Of a DNA stretch of 64,000 bases, positions 33,441 through 42,400 are shown piece after piece. Where the stretch lies: NCBI GenBank assembly GCA_963922455.1, contig CAWUIO010000022.1, positions 1 to 64,000 on the forward strand. The letters are read 5' to 3'. Below the pieces are notes generated by a model. That model did not search any database. It saw nothing but the letters and a program-made list of their open reading frames with translations, and was not told the origin of the DNA. Within the stretch, counting starts at the first letter, position 1, and each line of letters begins with the position of its first letter. The DNA comes from CAWUIO01 sp963922455. GTDB lineage: Bacteria; Bacteroidota; Bacteroidia; Cytophagales; Microscillaceae. A program made the translations under genes and the position numbers.

Positions 33441-35843
33441 ATGCAAGAAATAATACATCAAAATATATCTGAGTTGAGCTCTTCCTTGAAACAACAGGTT
33501 GATAAGCTCAAGTTTGTGAATGATCCGGACCCCTTACCTTTTAATATTCGCCTAAGTTTTCATAAACTTATTGAGAAGGTTAAGACGTATGCGCATGCTT
33601 CTGATAGCCCAAGGTCGAGGTATTTTCGGGAGGTTTTAGAGCAGGTGGAGCAAGTTCCTGCCCTGTTGCAGCCTATTGACAACTTGAATGTGCTCTGGGA
33701 CCAAAAAGAATTGGTAGAACGTTTATTCGAGTCGGTATTTCCCCTGAGCAGTGAGAATTTTAGTCCGCAAGCGGCCATCATCCCGATGCAATTTGCGGCT
33801 GTTCACGCCAATGTAGCTTTTAAAAATTTGATAGACGATATCCCTAGTACTTTGTGCTTTGATGATGTCCCGGTCGATGAAATTTTGGAAAGAAAAATGC
33901 AGTATGTCTATACAGAGGTATTGCGTAATGTTTATGGGGTTGAATTTAGCGAAAAAGAAAGCCTGACGCTGAGTGTGCCTCACTCCGAGACGGGTTTGAA
34001 TCGGCATTTCCAGGTACAGATGAATAATGAGTTTGTGGAAATATTGCAAGTAGGCAACTACCGTCGTTTAACTCCCGAGGAGGTAGCTTATGTTCGTAAG
34101 AACATTATGTATCCCCGAAAAGTACAAACCTTCATTGACCCTAAGACGATTGAGTTTAGGGGCTTTATTATTCTAGAGTTAGTAGACATTACGGCTCAAA
34201 AGGTGCTTTCTTCCTTAAAAGATGAGTTGCTAGAGCGGGATGCTTTGGTATCGCGGGAGCGTTTTACGATGATTGAAGGGAAAATACGGGATTTGTTCCG
34301 CTTGCCTGATTTACAAATGGGACTGGCCCTTTTCAATCAATATTCTAATACCTTTCAAAATACTTCCCCTCATATTTGGAATAGTTTTATTTCGGGAGAT
34401 GATAAAAAGGTAAGCTGTTCCATCTTTAAGAAGTGTGTCTACGAAAATCTATTCAAAAAGCATCAACCCATTTTGCTGGAAGACTTGGAGGCGGTGCCCG
34501 AGCCCTCCCCAATCGAGCAACAATTTATGGATTTGGGCTTTCGTAGCGTTTTGATTGCTCCCTTGGTATACGAAGATGAGGTTATGGGAATCATTGAGCT
34601 AGGTTCTAGCCGGGCCGGAGACTTGGATTTTCCTTCTATATATCGTTTGGAGCAAGTCTTGCCCATATTCTCCATGGCAATCCATCGGAGCATTGAAGAT
34701 CAACAAAATGACATTGAGTTGATCAAGCAGAGAGAGTTTACGGCTATTCACCCCACGGTCAATTGGAAATTTAATGAGGTGGCTCAAAACCTAAAAGAGC
34801 GTTTGGATCGTGGCGAGAGTGCGATGCCCGATCCGGTTGTCTTTAAAGATGTGTACCCGCTGTACGGACAAAGCGATATTCGTAGCTCTTCTAAGGAGCG
34901 TATCAAGTCTATCAAGGCCGATTTGATGGAACAGTTGGGTTTGATCCGTAATGTTTTAAGCAAAATTTTAGAGCAGTATCCACAACCGGTATATGAGGAA
35001 TTGATGTACCGGGTAGACAAACATAGAGAGGCTATTAGTGAAGGGCTTAATGCCGGGGACGAAAACGGTATTTTAGATTTTATCCGTTACGAGATCGAGC
35101 CTCATTTTCCTCATTTTAGTGATTTGGGGGAAGAGGTAGAAGCTTGTATCCAGGCATATAAGGATGCCCTTGACCCAGAACTCAACCTCATTTATAGAAA
35201 AAGAAAAGAGTTTGAGCAAAGTCTTACGAAGATTAATGAGACGGTTTCTATGTTTTTGGACGAGGAAGAAGCCAAGGCTCAAGACATGTTTCCCCATTAT
35301 TTTGAAAAATATAAGACAGATGGGGTAGAGTATAATCTCTACGTTGGGGATTCACTGATACAAGATAGGGGCTTTGAGTACATTCATCTAAAAAACCTGC
35401 GCCTATGGCAATTGGAATTGATGGCTAAGATCACCCGTTTGACAGCCAGCCTGAAGCCTCAATTGAAATTACCTCTAGAAACTACACAACTCTTGTTGGT
35501 ACATAATGCCCCGCTTTCTATTCGTTTCCGGGAAGACGAAAAGCAGTTTGATGTGGATGGGGCGTATAATATCCGATATGAAATTGTCAAAAAGCGTATC
35601 GACAAGGCCTACATTCACGGAACGAACGAGCGCCTCACCCAGCCTGGAATGATCGCCATTGTGTATACTAGCGAAAAAGAACTCCGAGAGTATAAGTTAT
35701 ACATTGAGTTTTTAAAAAATAAAGGTTGGTTTGAAGACCAAGTAGAATATCTAGATTTAGAAGATTTGCCGGGTGCTAGTGGCTTAAAAGCCATCCGTTT
35801 GCACGTTAACTTGGAAGAGTCCGTAGAGGATTCATCCTTATAA
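33441..35843 (+). CDS. Large GAF-domain protein of unknown function
   Basis: 800 residues, no signal peptide or membrane span. A GAF-like domain is seen at about 270-430 (KIRDLFRLPDLQMGLALFN through FRSVLIAPLVYEDEVMGIIELGS and RLEQVLPIFSMAIHRSIED); GAF domains bind small ligands or sense redox or light. The helical N-terminal 120 residues and C-terminal 350 residues, with repeated Glu/Lys helices, match nothing I can name. Its stop is 54 bp before a cyclic-nucleotide-binding histidine kinase gene on the same strand, so the two are likely co-transcribed and form one signalling unit in which this protein could be a sensor or scaffold. Confidence 0.75.
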   Translation: MQEIIHQNISELSSSLKQQVDKLKFVNDPDPLPFNIRLSFHKLIEKVKTYAHASDSPRSRYFREVLEQVEQVPALLQPIDNLNVLWDQKELVERLFESVFPLSSENFSPQAAIIPMQFAAVHANVAFKNLIDDIPSTLCFDDVPVDEILERKMQYVYTEVLRNVYGVEFSEKESLTLSVPHSETGLNRHFQVQMNNEFVEILQVGNYRRLTPEEVAYVRKNIMYPRKVQTFIDPKTIEFRGFIILELVDITAQKVLSSLKDELLERDALVSRERFTMIEGKIRDLFRLPDLQMGLALFNQYSNTFQNTSPHIWNSFISGDDKKVSCSIFKKCVYENLFKKHQPILLEDLEAVPEPSPIEQQFMDLGFRSVLIAPLVYEDEVMGIIELGSSRAGDLDFPSIYRLEQVLPIFSMAIHRSIEDQQNDIELIKQREFTAIHPTVNWKFNEVAQNLKERLDRGESAMPDPVVFKDVYPLYGQSDIRSSSKERIKSIKADLMEQLGLIRNVLSKILEQYPQPVYEELMYRVDKHREAISEGLNAGDENGILDFIRYEIEPHFPHFSDLGEEVEACIQAYKDALDPELNLIYRKRKEFEQSLTKINETVSMFLDEEEAKAQDMFPHYFEKYKTDGVEYNLYVGDSLIQDRGFEYIHLKNLRLWQLELMAKITRLTASLKPQLKLPLETTQLLLVHNAPLSIRFREDEKQFDVDGAYNIRYEIVKKRIDKAYIHGTNERLTQPGMIAIVYTSEKELREYKLYIEFLKNKGWFEDQVEYLDLEDLPGASGLKAIRLHVNLEESVEDSSL

Positions 35844-35897
35844 ACCCATCTCATAATTTTCATCACCGGGGGAAGGTATTCCCCCTAATTTTTTTCC

Positions 35898-37292
35898 ATG
35901 GAAGAGTTAATTCAACAGGTAGAGGCGATGCCGACTTTTGAGGGACTTCCTCGTGAGCAAATAGAATGGTTGATTGGGAAAACGGAACGCAACCAGATCA
36001 AGGAAGGAGAGGACTTGTTTCGTACGGACGACCCGATGGAATATTTATTTATTGTCTTATCGGGTTACTTGATCATACGGGTTCCCCACTTAGATCCCAA
36101 TAAGGTGTTTAGTGATTTTCGGGAGGGTGGGGTTACCGGAGCTTTGCCCTATTCTCGGGGCAAAAAAGCATTGGGAACGGGCACCATGCAGAAAGATGGA
36201 GAAATTCTTACCCTTCATAGGAAGCATTTCCGCGAGATGATCCAGAAACATTACGAATTAACCGAACGACTGGTACACTTGATGAACAACCGTGTAAGGT
36301 CGTTTACTCAAACCCAGCAGTTTAATGAAAAGCTAGTAGCTTTGGGCAAAATGTCGGCCGGTTTGGCCCATGAGTTGAATAACCCTTCGGCGGCCGTGGT
36401 ACGAAGTGCAAGCGAATTGACCAAGCATCAACAAACTGTTCCTGATGACTTCAAAAAGGTTATCAATATACAAGTGAGTGAAGAACAAGTGGATGCTGTG
36501 AATGAGATAGTCTTTAGTAAAGCACGAGCTCCTAAACCGCAGCTTTCTTTGATGGATCTGAGTGATTTGGAAGATGAAATTATGGACTGGCTAGACGAAC
36601 ATGAGGTAGATGAAGCCGATGAGATGGCGAGTACCTTTACTGAGTTTGGTTTAGGACTGGATGAATTGCAAGAAATACAAAGTAATGTACCCCGTCCGAT
36701 CGATTTAGGTCCGGTATTGAAATGGTGTAATTCGGTATTGACTACCGAAAAACTGGTGGGAGAGATTGAATTGGCTTCCCAAAGAATTTCTAATCTGGTA
36801 AGTTCTATCAAGTCCTACACGCATATGGACAAATCACCCGACAGACAAAAGGCTGATATTCACGAAGGCTTAGAAAATACCTTGACTATTTTGAATCATA
36901 AGATTAAAAAGAATAAAATAAATCTGGTTAAAGACTTCCAAAAATCGCTTCCTCCGGTACCTATGTATGTAGGAGAACTCAATCAAGTATGGACCAACTT
37001 GATTGATAATGCATTGGATGCCATGCCCGAGAATGGAGGTGCTTTAGAATTAAAAACATGGCAGGAAGGTGATTTTGTCAAGACAATTGTACGAGATAAT
37101 GGGGCTGGAATTCCTGAGGAGCACCTTTCCAAGATTTTTGATCCTTTTTTTACAACCAAAGAAGTAGGTAAGGGTACGGGTTTAGGACTGGATATTGTGT
37201 ATCGGATTATCAAAAAACACAATGCGGATATAAAGGTAAATTCTAAACCTGGAGAAACGGAATTTATTATTTGTCTACCCCTGGAAGGCTAA
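35898..37292 (+). CDS. Cyclic-nucleotide-binding sensor histidine kinase
   Basis: 464 residues, cytoplasmic. N-terminal CAP-type cyclic nucleotide-binding fold (about 12-125, LFRTDDPMEYLFIVLSGYLIIR), then a phospho-acceptor helix with His158 in MSAGLAHELNNPSAAVV, a long acidic helical insertion (about 180-270), and the HATPase domain: N box VWTNLIDNALDAMPENG, G1 DNGAGIPEEHLSKIFDPFFTT, G2 GKGTGLGLDIV. The lack of membrane spans means it senses an internal cue. No response regulator lies next to it. It forms a two-gene unit with the upstream GAF protein. Similar Crp-domain kinases are common in Bacteroidota and Myxococcota. Confidence 0.9.
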   Translation: MEELIQQVEAMPTFEGLPREQIEWLIGKTERNQIKEGEDLFRTDDPMEYLFIVLSGYLIIRVPHLDPNKVFSDFREGGVTGALPYSRGKKALGTGTMQKDGEILTLHRKHFREMIQKHYELTERLVHLMNNRVRSFTQTQQFNEKLVALGKMSAGLAHELNNPSAAVVRSASELTKHQQTVPDDFKKVINIQVSEEQVDAVNEIVFSKARAPKPQLSLMDLSDLEDEIMDWLDEHEVDEADEMASTFTEFGLGLDELQEIQSNVPRPIDLGPVLKWCNSVLTTEKLVGEIELASQRISNLVSSIKSYTHMDKSPDRQKADIHEGLENTLTILNHKIKKNKINLVKDFQKSLPPVPMYVGELNQVWTNLIDNALDAMPENGGALELKTWQEGDFVKTIVRDNGAGIPEEHLSKIFDPFFTTKEVGKGTGLGLDIVYRIIKKHNADIKVNSKPGETEFIICLPLEG

Positions 37293-37777
37293 AGCTATTG
37301 TAAGGAAAATCAAGGAAGGATCGTAGGGGCACAATATGAGTTATTACAACACAATATTAAATAAATTGCGAGAAAAATTTAAATTAAGACGAATATTCAC
37401 AAAAAATTAACGTAGTAGGAACTTTTTAGTGGATTTTCTTATTGATATTTCTGATATTAAGGTTCTTTGCACACACGCGTGTAGCGGTTTTTTCTGGAGA
37501 GTTTGTACATTGTACGATAGAAAACCTCAATTTAGGAACTTTTATAGCTTTCGCTTAGTTATATTGTTCCTTGTAAAGTTCAATCTGTACTTGTATTTCA
37601 GTAACGGGCCATTACACGTTCAAGCTATCCTTTACAAACCAATATTTACAACCGTAACCTGTAAGAGATTGTTAAAAAGTACACCCATAGGTACGTTCAG
37701 CCCGAAGTCACCTTCAACTATCGGAATATTGGTTGATTCAATTTTAAAAAGTATTAATAGAAGTCTGTTTTTAACTT
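37293..37777. other. Non-coding region upstream of rpoD
   Basis: About 490 bp with no convincing frame (a 117-residue frame at 37429-37782 looks like a chance run with a poor amino-acid pattern). It contains the palindrome ACACGCGTGT at 37473-37482. Together with the dyad at 37778-37802 it makes an unusually long leader or regulatory region for the sigma factor gene. Confidence 0.5.
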
Positions 37778-37802
37778 CATAGTTACCAGTATACTGGCTA
37801 TG
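37778..37802. promoter_or_regulatory. Dyad upstream of rpoD
   Basis: A perfect 12-bp palindrome, CCAGTATACTGG (37786-37797), is flanked by CATAG on the left and CTATG on the right, which also pair, with a 3-base asymmetry (TTA). It ends 47 bp before the start codon and could be an operator or a leader hairpin. Confidence 0.5.
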
Positions 37803-37849
37803 GGATAGAAGCTGAAACTTGATTTGAGAGTATTTTAAAGTATAAGGAA

Positions 37850-38716
37850 ATGCGTCAATTAAAAATAACCCAAACTATAACCAACCGAGAAAGTCAGTCT
37901 CTGGAACGGTATTTCAACGAGATCAATAAAGTTGATTTGTTGACACCAGAAGAAGAGGTTGAGTTAGCTCGTAGGATTCGGGAAGGGGATGAACAAGCGC
38001 TGGAAAAATTAACAAAGGCCAACTTACGATTCGTCGTATCGGTGGCAAAACAATACCAAAACCGCAGCTTGTCTCTAAACGACCTGATCAACGAGGGTAA
38101 TCTTGGATTGGTTAAAGCGGCCAAAAAGTTTGACGAAACACGGGGGTTTAAGTTTATCTCTTATGCAGTATGGTGGATTCGCCAGTCAATTATGCAAGCT
38201 TTGGCTGACCAATCTCGAATCGTACGCTTACCGCTTAATAAAACGGGAGCTTTAAGCAAGATTAACCGGGCCTACTCTGAGCTGGAACAGCGTTACGAAC
38301 GCGAACCAACCCCAGAAGAGCTTTCGGATATCTTGGATATGGATGAAACAGAAATTACTAGCACCCTCCGAGCAGGATCTAAGCAAGTTTCGGTAGATGC
38401 TCCCTTTAATGAAGGAGAAAGTAATTCTTTACTAGACGTTCTAGAAAATAAAAATACCGCCTCTGCCGACCAAGAGGTTGCTTACAGGGATTCTCTACGA
38501 GTAGAAACGGCCCGTGCCCTGTCGGCTTTGAGTGAGAGAGAACGTACAGTAGTGAAAATGTTTTTTGGGATTGACCAAGAACATCCCATGTCCTTAGAAC
38601 AAATTGGGGAAACGCTTGATCTGACAAGAGAGCGTGTTCGTCAAATTAAAGAGAAAGCTATCCGTAAGCTGAGAGCAAGCTCACGTAGCAAATTATTAGC
38701 CGAATATCTAGGATAA
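37850..38716 (+). CDS. rpoD: RNA polymerase primary sigma factor (RpoD/SigA), short Bacteroidota form
   Basis: 288 residues, the length usual for the Bacteroidota primary sigma factor, which lacks most of region 1.1. Region 1.2 is SLERYFNEINKVDLLTPEEEVELARRIREGD. Region 2 includes TKANLRFVVSVAKQYQNRSLSLNDLINEGNLGLVKAAKKFD and the -10-binding GFKFISYAVWWIRQSI. Region 4 carries the helix-turn-helix PMSLEQIGETLDLTRERVRQIKEKAIRKLR. It directs core RNA polymerase to housekeeping promoters of the TTG/TAnnTTTG type, such as those seen upstream of gap. It is transcribed alone with a long leader and a strong terminator. Confidence 0.97.
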   Translation: MRQLKITQTITNRESQSLERYFNEINKVDLLTPEEEVELARRIREGDEQALEKLTKANLRFVVSVAKQYQNRSLSLNDLINEGNLGLVKAAKKFDETRGFKFISYAVWWIRQSIMQALADQSRIVRLPLNKTGALSKINRAYSELEQRYEREPTPEELSDILDMDETEITSTLRAGSKQVSVDAPFNEGESNSLLDVLENKNTASADQEVAYRDSLRVETARALSALSERERTVVKMFFGIDQEHPMSLEQIGETLDLTRERVRQIKEKAIRKLRASSRSKLLAEYLG

Positions 38717-38753
38717 ATTACAAGCCTTAGCGGCTTTTTGAGCAATAAGTTTT

Positions 38754-38790
38754 ACCGGAGGCCTTGAAAAAGGATTCCGGTTTTTTTTAT
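38754..38790 (+). terminator. Intrinsic terminator after rpoD
   Basis: CCGGAGGCCTT and AAGGATTCCGG pair with two mismatches around a GAAA loop, followed by eight T residues. The T run reaches the stop codon of the convergent lipocalin-like gene. Confidence 0.85.
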
Positions 38791-39245
38791 TCACCCTCAA
38801 ATAAAGCACCCGATTCAGGATCAGGCTGAAAGGATAAGCGTAGGTACTCTTGTTCGGTAAGCGGTTGGTTTAAGACAATAATAAGCTCTTTCTTGGTCAG
38901 CACTTCGATATCTATGGCCTTAAACTCGTCTGATACTCTCTTTCTAACCCACAATACGGCATCGTCATCAGAAAGCTTCCAATATAAAAATTCAGGCTTA
39001 CTACCCAAAATACTGACTTCATATGTACCATCAGGGCGGAAATCTAAGAAAGAACCTTGGGTGAGTTCTTCGATAACCTCATTCCGTCTTTCTAGAGATA
39101 TACCCCGGATCTCGAGGTTTTTCTCAAGTTTTTGGGTATACACATCTACCAAAACCCATCGTCGGGTCAAGATTTTCGTCTTGTCCGTAGGCATCTTGGA
39201 TGCCCCCAACACGAAGCATAGTAATATAGTTGTGATAACTCTCAT
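38787..39245 (-). CDS. Lipocalin-like secreted protein (paralogue 2 of 3)
   Basis: 152 residues. Short signal peptide (MRVITTILLCFVLGASK). The mature start ILTRRWVLVDVYTQ aligns with those of the genes at 2795-3298 and 46650-47072, followed by a GSFLDFRPDGTYEVSI strand, the W-containing strand EFLYWKLSDDDAVLWV and KKELIIVLNQPL. The pattern fits small lipocalin-like domains with about eight strands. It would be periplasmic or surface-located; the ligand is unknown. It is convergent with rpoD and shares its terminator region, and lies downstream of the dnaE gene on the same strand. Confidence 0.65.
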   Translation of the reverse strand: MRVITTILLCFVLGASKMPTDKTKILTRRWVLVDVYTQKLEKNLEIRGISLERRNEVIEELTQGSFLDFRPDGTYEVSILGSKPEFLYWKLSDDDAVLWVRKRVSDEFKAIDIEVLTKKELIIVLNQPLTEQEYLRLSFQPDPESGALFEGE

Positions 39246-39413
39246 GAGAACGCTAATATAGCAAATTCTTTCACTTCTTTGACAAAGACGTATACGTGAG
39301 TATTTTAAAAAACGATGCGCATCTAAGCTTATTCCTTGTAAAGCTAAATTATTGGACTTAGTTTTTTCAATTGGGTCACATTTGTTAAAAATACATAGGT
39401 AAGGATAGGCCGC

Positions 39414-42400
39414 TTAATAAACCATGGTACATTCCAGTCCCATTTCTTCCAATTTGTTGACCAAATGATCGCTTAGCTCGATTTTATACTTGTGAGATGT
39501 AAAGCCTACCCAAAGTTCTTCGTCATAATCAAGCAACTTGAGTTTGAAGGCATGTTCCCCCGGAAAACGGATTAAAAGTTGCTCCAACTCCCCAATCCAT
39601 TCCTCATGAAGAAGCTGAGTATCAATCTTAACCTCCATACCTTTACAATGAGTATCTTGAACTTCAGTTAAATCTTGAATCTGACGGATACGTAAATCAT
39701 AACGATCTTCCTGACGAAAATTTTTCTGAACTTTGCCAGTTAAAAGAACCAATTGATTGTCTTCAATTTGGGAAGAAAAGGTCTCATGATCCTCCCCAAA
39801 GAGGGCAATTTCCATGGAGTCTTTAAAATCTTCAAGCGTAAAGATCGTAAACATTTTTCCATTTTTTGATTGCCTTACCTGCTTCCCGCCCACTATACCA
39901 GCTACCAGGATTTCCTGGCGATCATAATTGGCCAAACTCCCCACGGGGCGTATTCTCAACCTTTTCATGGCAGCCCTAAACTGCTCCATGGGGTGGCCCG
40001 ACACATAAAAACCTACTACCTCTTTCTCGTATTTTAGCTTGTCAAGTCGGCTCCAAGGCTCTCCTTCTGGTATGGGGGGAGTTGCAATCTCCATGGCTAC
40101 ATCATCGCCAAATAAAGAGACGGTTTGACTAGCCTTGTCTTTTTGATAGGCATTTCCGTAGCGTAATAATTTTTCAATAAAATTGCTATTGTCATGTTCA
40201 TAGGCTTCAAAATAGAGGGCTCTATCCAAGCCAAAACTGTCAAAAGCTCCCGCATAAGCCAGGCTTTCAAATGACTTTTTGTTGACAGCCCGTAGATTGA
40301 TTCTTCGGGAGAAGTCAAAAATATCCTGAAAAGGCCCATTTTTTTCTCTTTCCTCAATGATGCAATCAATAGCGGCTTCGCCCGTACCCTTAATGGCCGC
40401 CATCCCAAAGCGGACTTGCCCTTGAGCGTTTACATTAAAAAAGGCCCTTGACTCATTGATATCGGGCCCCAGTACCTCCACCTCCAATTTTTGACATTCC
40501 TCAATGAAGAAAGTAATCTTCTCAATATTATTCATATTGTGCGTCAACACCGAAGCCATGTACTCCGGTGTGTAGTTCGCTTTGAGATAGGCCGTTTGGT
40601 AAGCTACCACCGAATAGGCGGCCGAGTGGGAGCGGTTAAAGCCGTATTTGGCAAACTCCTTCATCACCTCAAAGATTTCTTCGGCCTTAGCCTTGGGAAT
40701 GTCGTGGTTTTTTTCGCAGCCCTCTACAAAGATGACTTGCTGGCGATCCATCTCCTCAATTTTCTTTTTCCCCATGGCTCTTCGGAGCAAATCGGCCCCA
40801 CCCAGGGTGTACCCGGCCAAAATCTGAGCCGTTTGCATGATTTGCTCCTGGTACACCATAATTCCATTACTATTTTTGAGGATGGGTTCTAAGAGCGGAT
40901 GGGGATATTCTACCTCCTCCTTCCCGTGCTTCCGGTTGATGAAGTTGGGGATAAATTGAAGCGGGCCAGGGCGATATAGGGCGTTCATCGCAATAAGATC
41001 TTCAATGGTAGTGGGTTTGAGATCTTTCAGGTACATACGCATTCCTTCCGACTCAAACTGGAAGGTCCCGATGGTATCTCCTCTTTGATAAAGCTCGTAG
41101 GTTTTTTCATCATCCAAGGGTATGGTGTCCATATCGAGCTCCACCCCTCGGGTTTGCTTAATCAAGTTAATGGCATCTTTGATGATCGTTAGGGTCTTAA
41201 GCCCCAAAAAGTCCATTTTTAGCATCCCCGCATCCTCAATGACCTTACCGTCAAACTGGGTTACAAAGAGGTCGGCATCTTTGGAAGTGCACACCGGTAT
41301 GTATTCGGTCAAGTCATCAGGGGCAATGATGACCCCAGCCGCGTGGATGCCGGTACCCCGAACAGAACCTTCCAAAATCAGGGCCTGATTGAGCACCTTG
41401 GTGCGTAGGTCCTTTTCCTCATTGTGGCTTAGGATCTCTTTAAACTCCGAGCTATTGGCAAAAGCATCTTTGAGTTTGGTCCCGGGAGCATCCGGAACCA
41501 ATTTGGCCAAGTCGTTGGCTTCATGTAAGGGGAGGTCCATGACCCGGGCCACATCTTTGATCGACATCTTGGCAGCCATAGTACCGTAAGTGATGATTTG
41601 CGCTACTTGATTTTGTCCGTACTTTTCAACGACATAGTTGATTACTTCCTGGCGGCCTTCATCATCAAAATCTACATCAATATCGGGCATGCTTACCCTT
41701 TCCGGGTTCAGGAAACGCTCAAAGAGAAGATCATATTTTAAAGGGTCAATATTGGTAATACCTGTACAAAAAGCCACCAAAGAACCCGCGGCACTCCCTC
41801 GTCCGGGCCCTACGGAAACCCCCCGGCGTTTGGCCTCATTGATAAAGTCTTGTACAATTAAAAAGTAACCCGGGAAACCCATATTCTGGATGATGCCCAA
41901 TTCCCGGTCTAGCCGTTCTTCTACCTCGGTGCTAATCTCCCCAAACTTTTCCTTGGCTCCTTCATAGCTTAAGTGCCGGAGGTACTCATCCTGGGTTTTA
42001 AATTGTTCGGGCATCTCAAAGCGGGGCATCAAGATATCCCGCTTCAATTTGATGGGGGAACATTTGTCAATGACTTCTTGTATGTTTTCTAAGGCAACCG
42101 GCACATCCGAAAACAACTCGTTCATCTCTTCTTGAGTCTTGAAGTAGTAGTCATCATTAGGCATACCTAGACGCTTACCCCTTCCTTTACCTATCGGGAT
42201 GCTCTTCTTCTCCCCTTCTTTCACACAAAGGAGCGAATCGTGCGCGTCCGAATCTTCTTGATTGATGTAAAAGGAACTGTGAACAGCGAGGGGTTTTACC
42301 CCATATTTTTCAGCAAATCGAAGCATCACCTCGTTCACCCGTTCTTCGGCTTCCAGTCCGTGCCTTTGAATGCAGACATAAAAATCTTCCCCAAACACAT

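Noticed and set aside
37429..37782. A 117-residue frame upstream of rpoD
   Set aside because: Non-ATG-like start context, no recognisable domain, and cysteine/phenylalanine-rich chance composition in an AT-rich leader.
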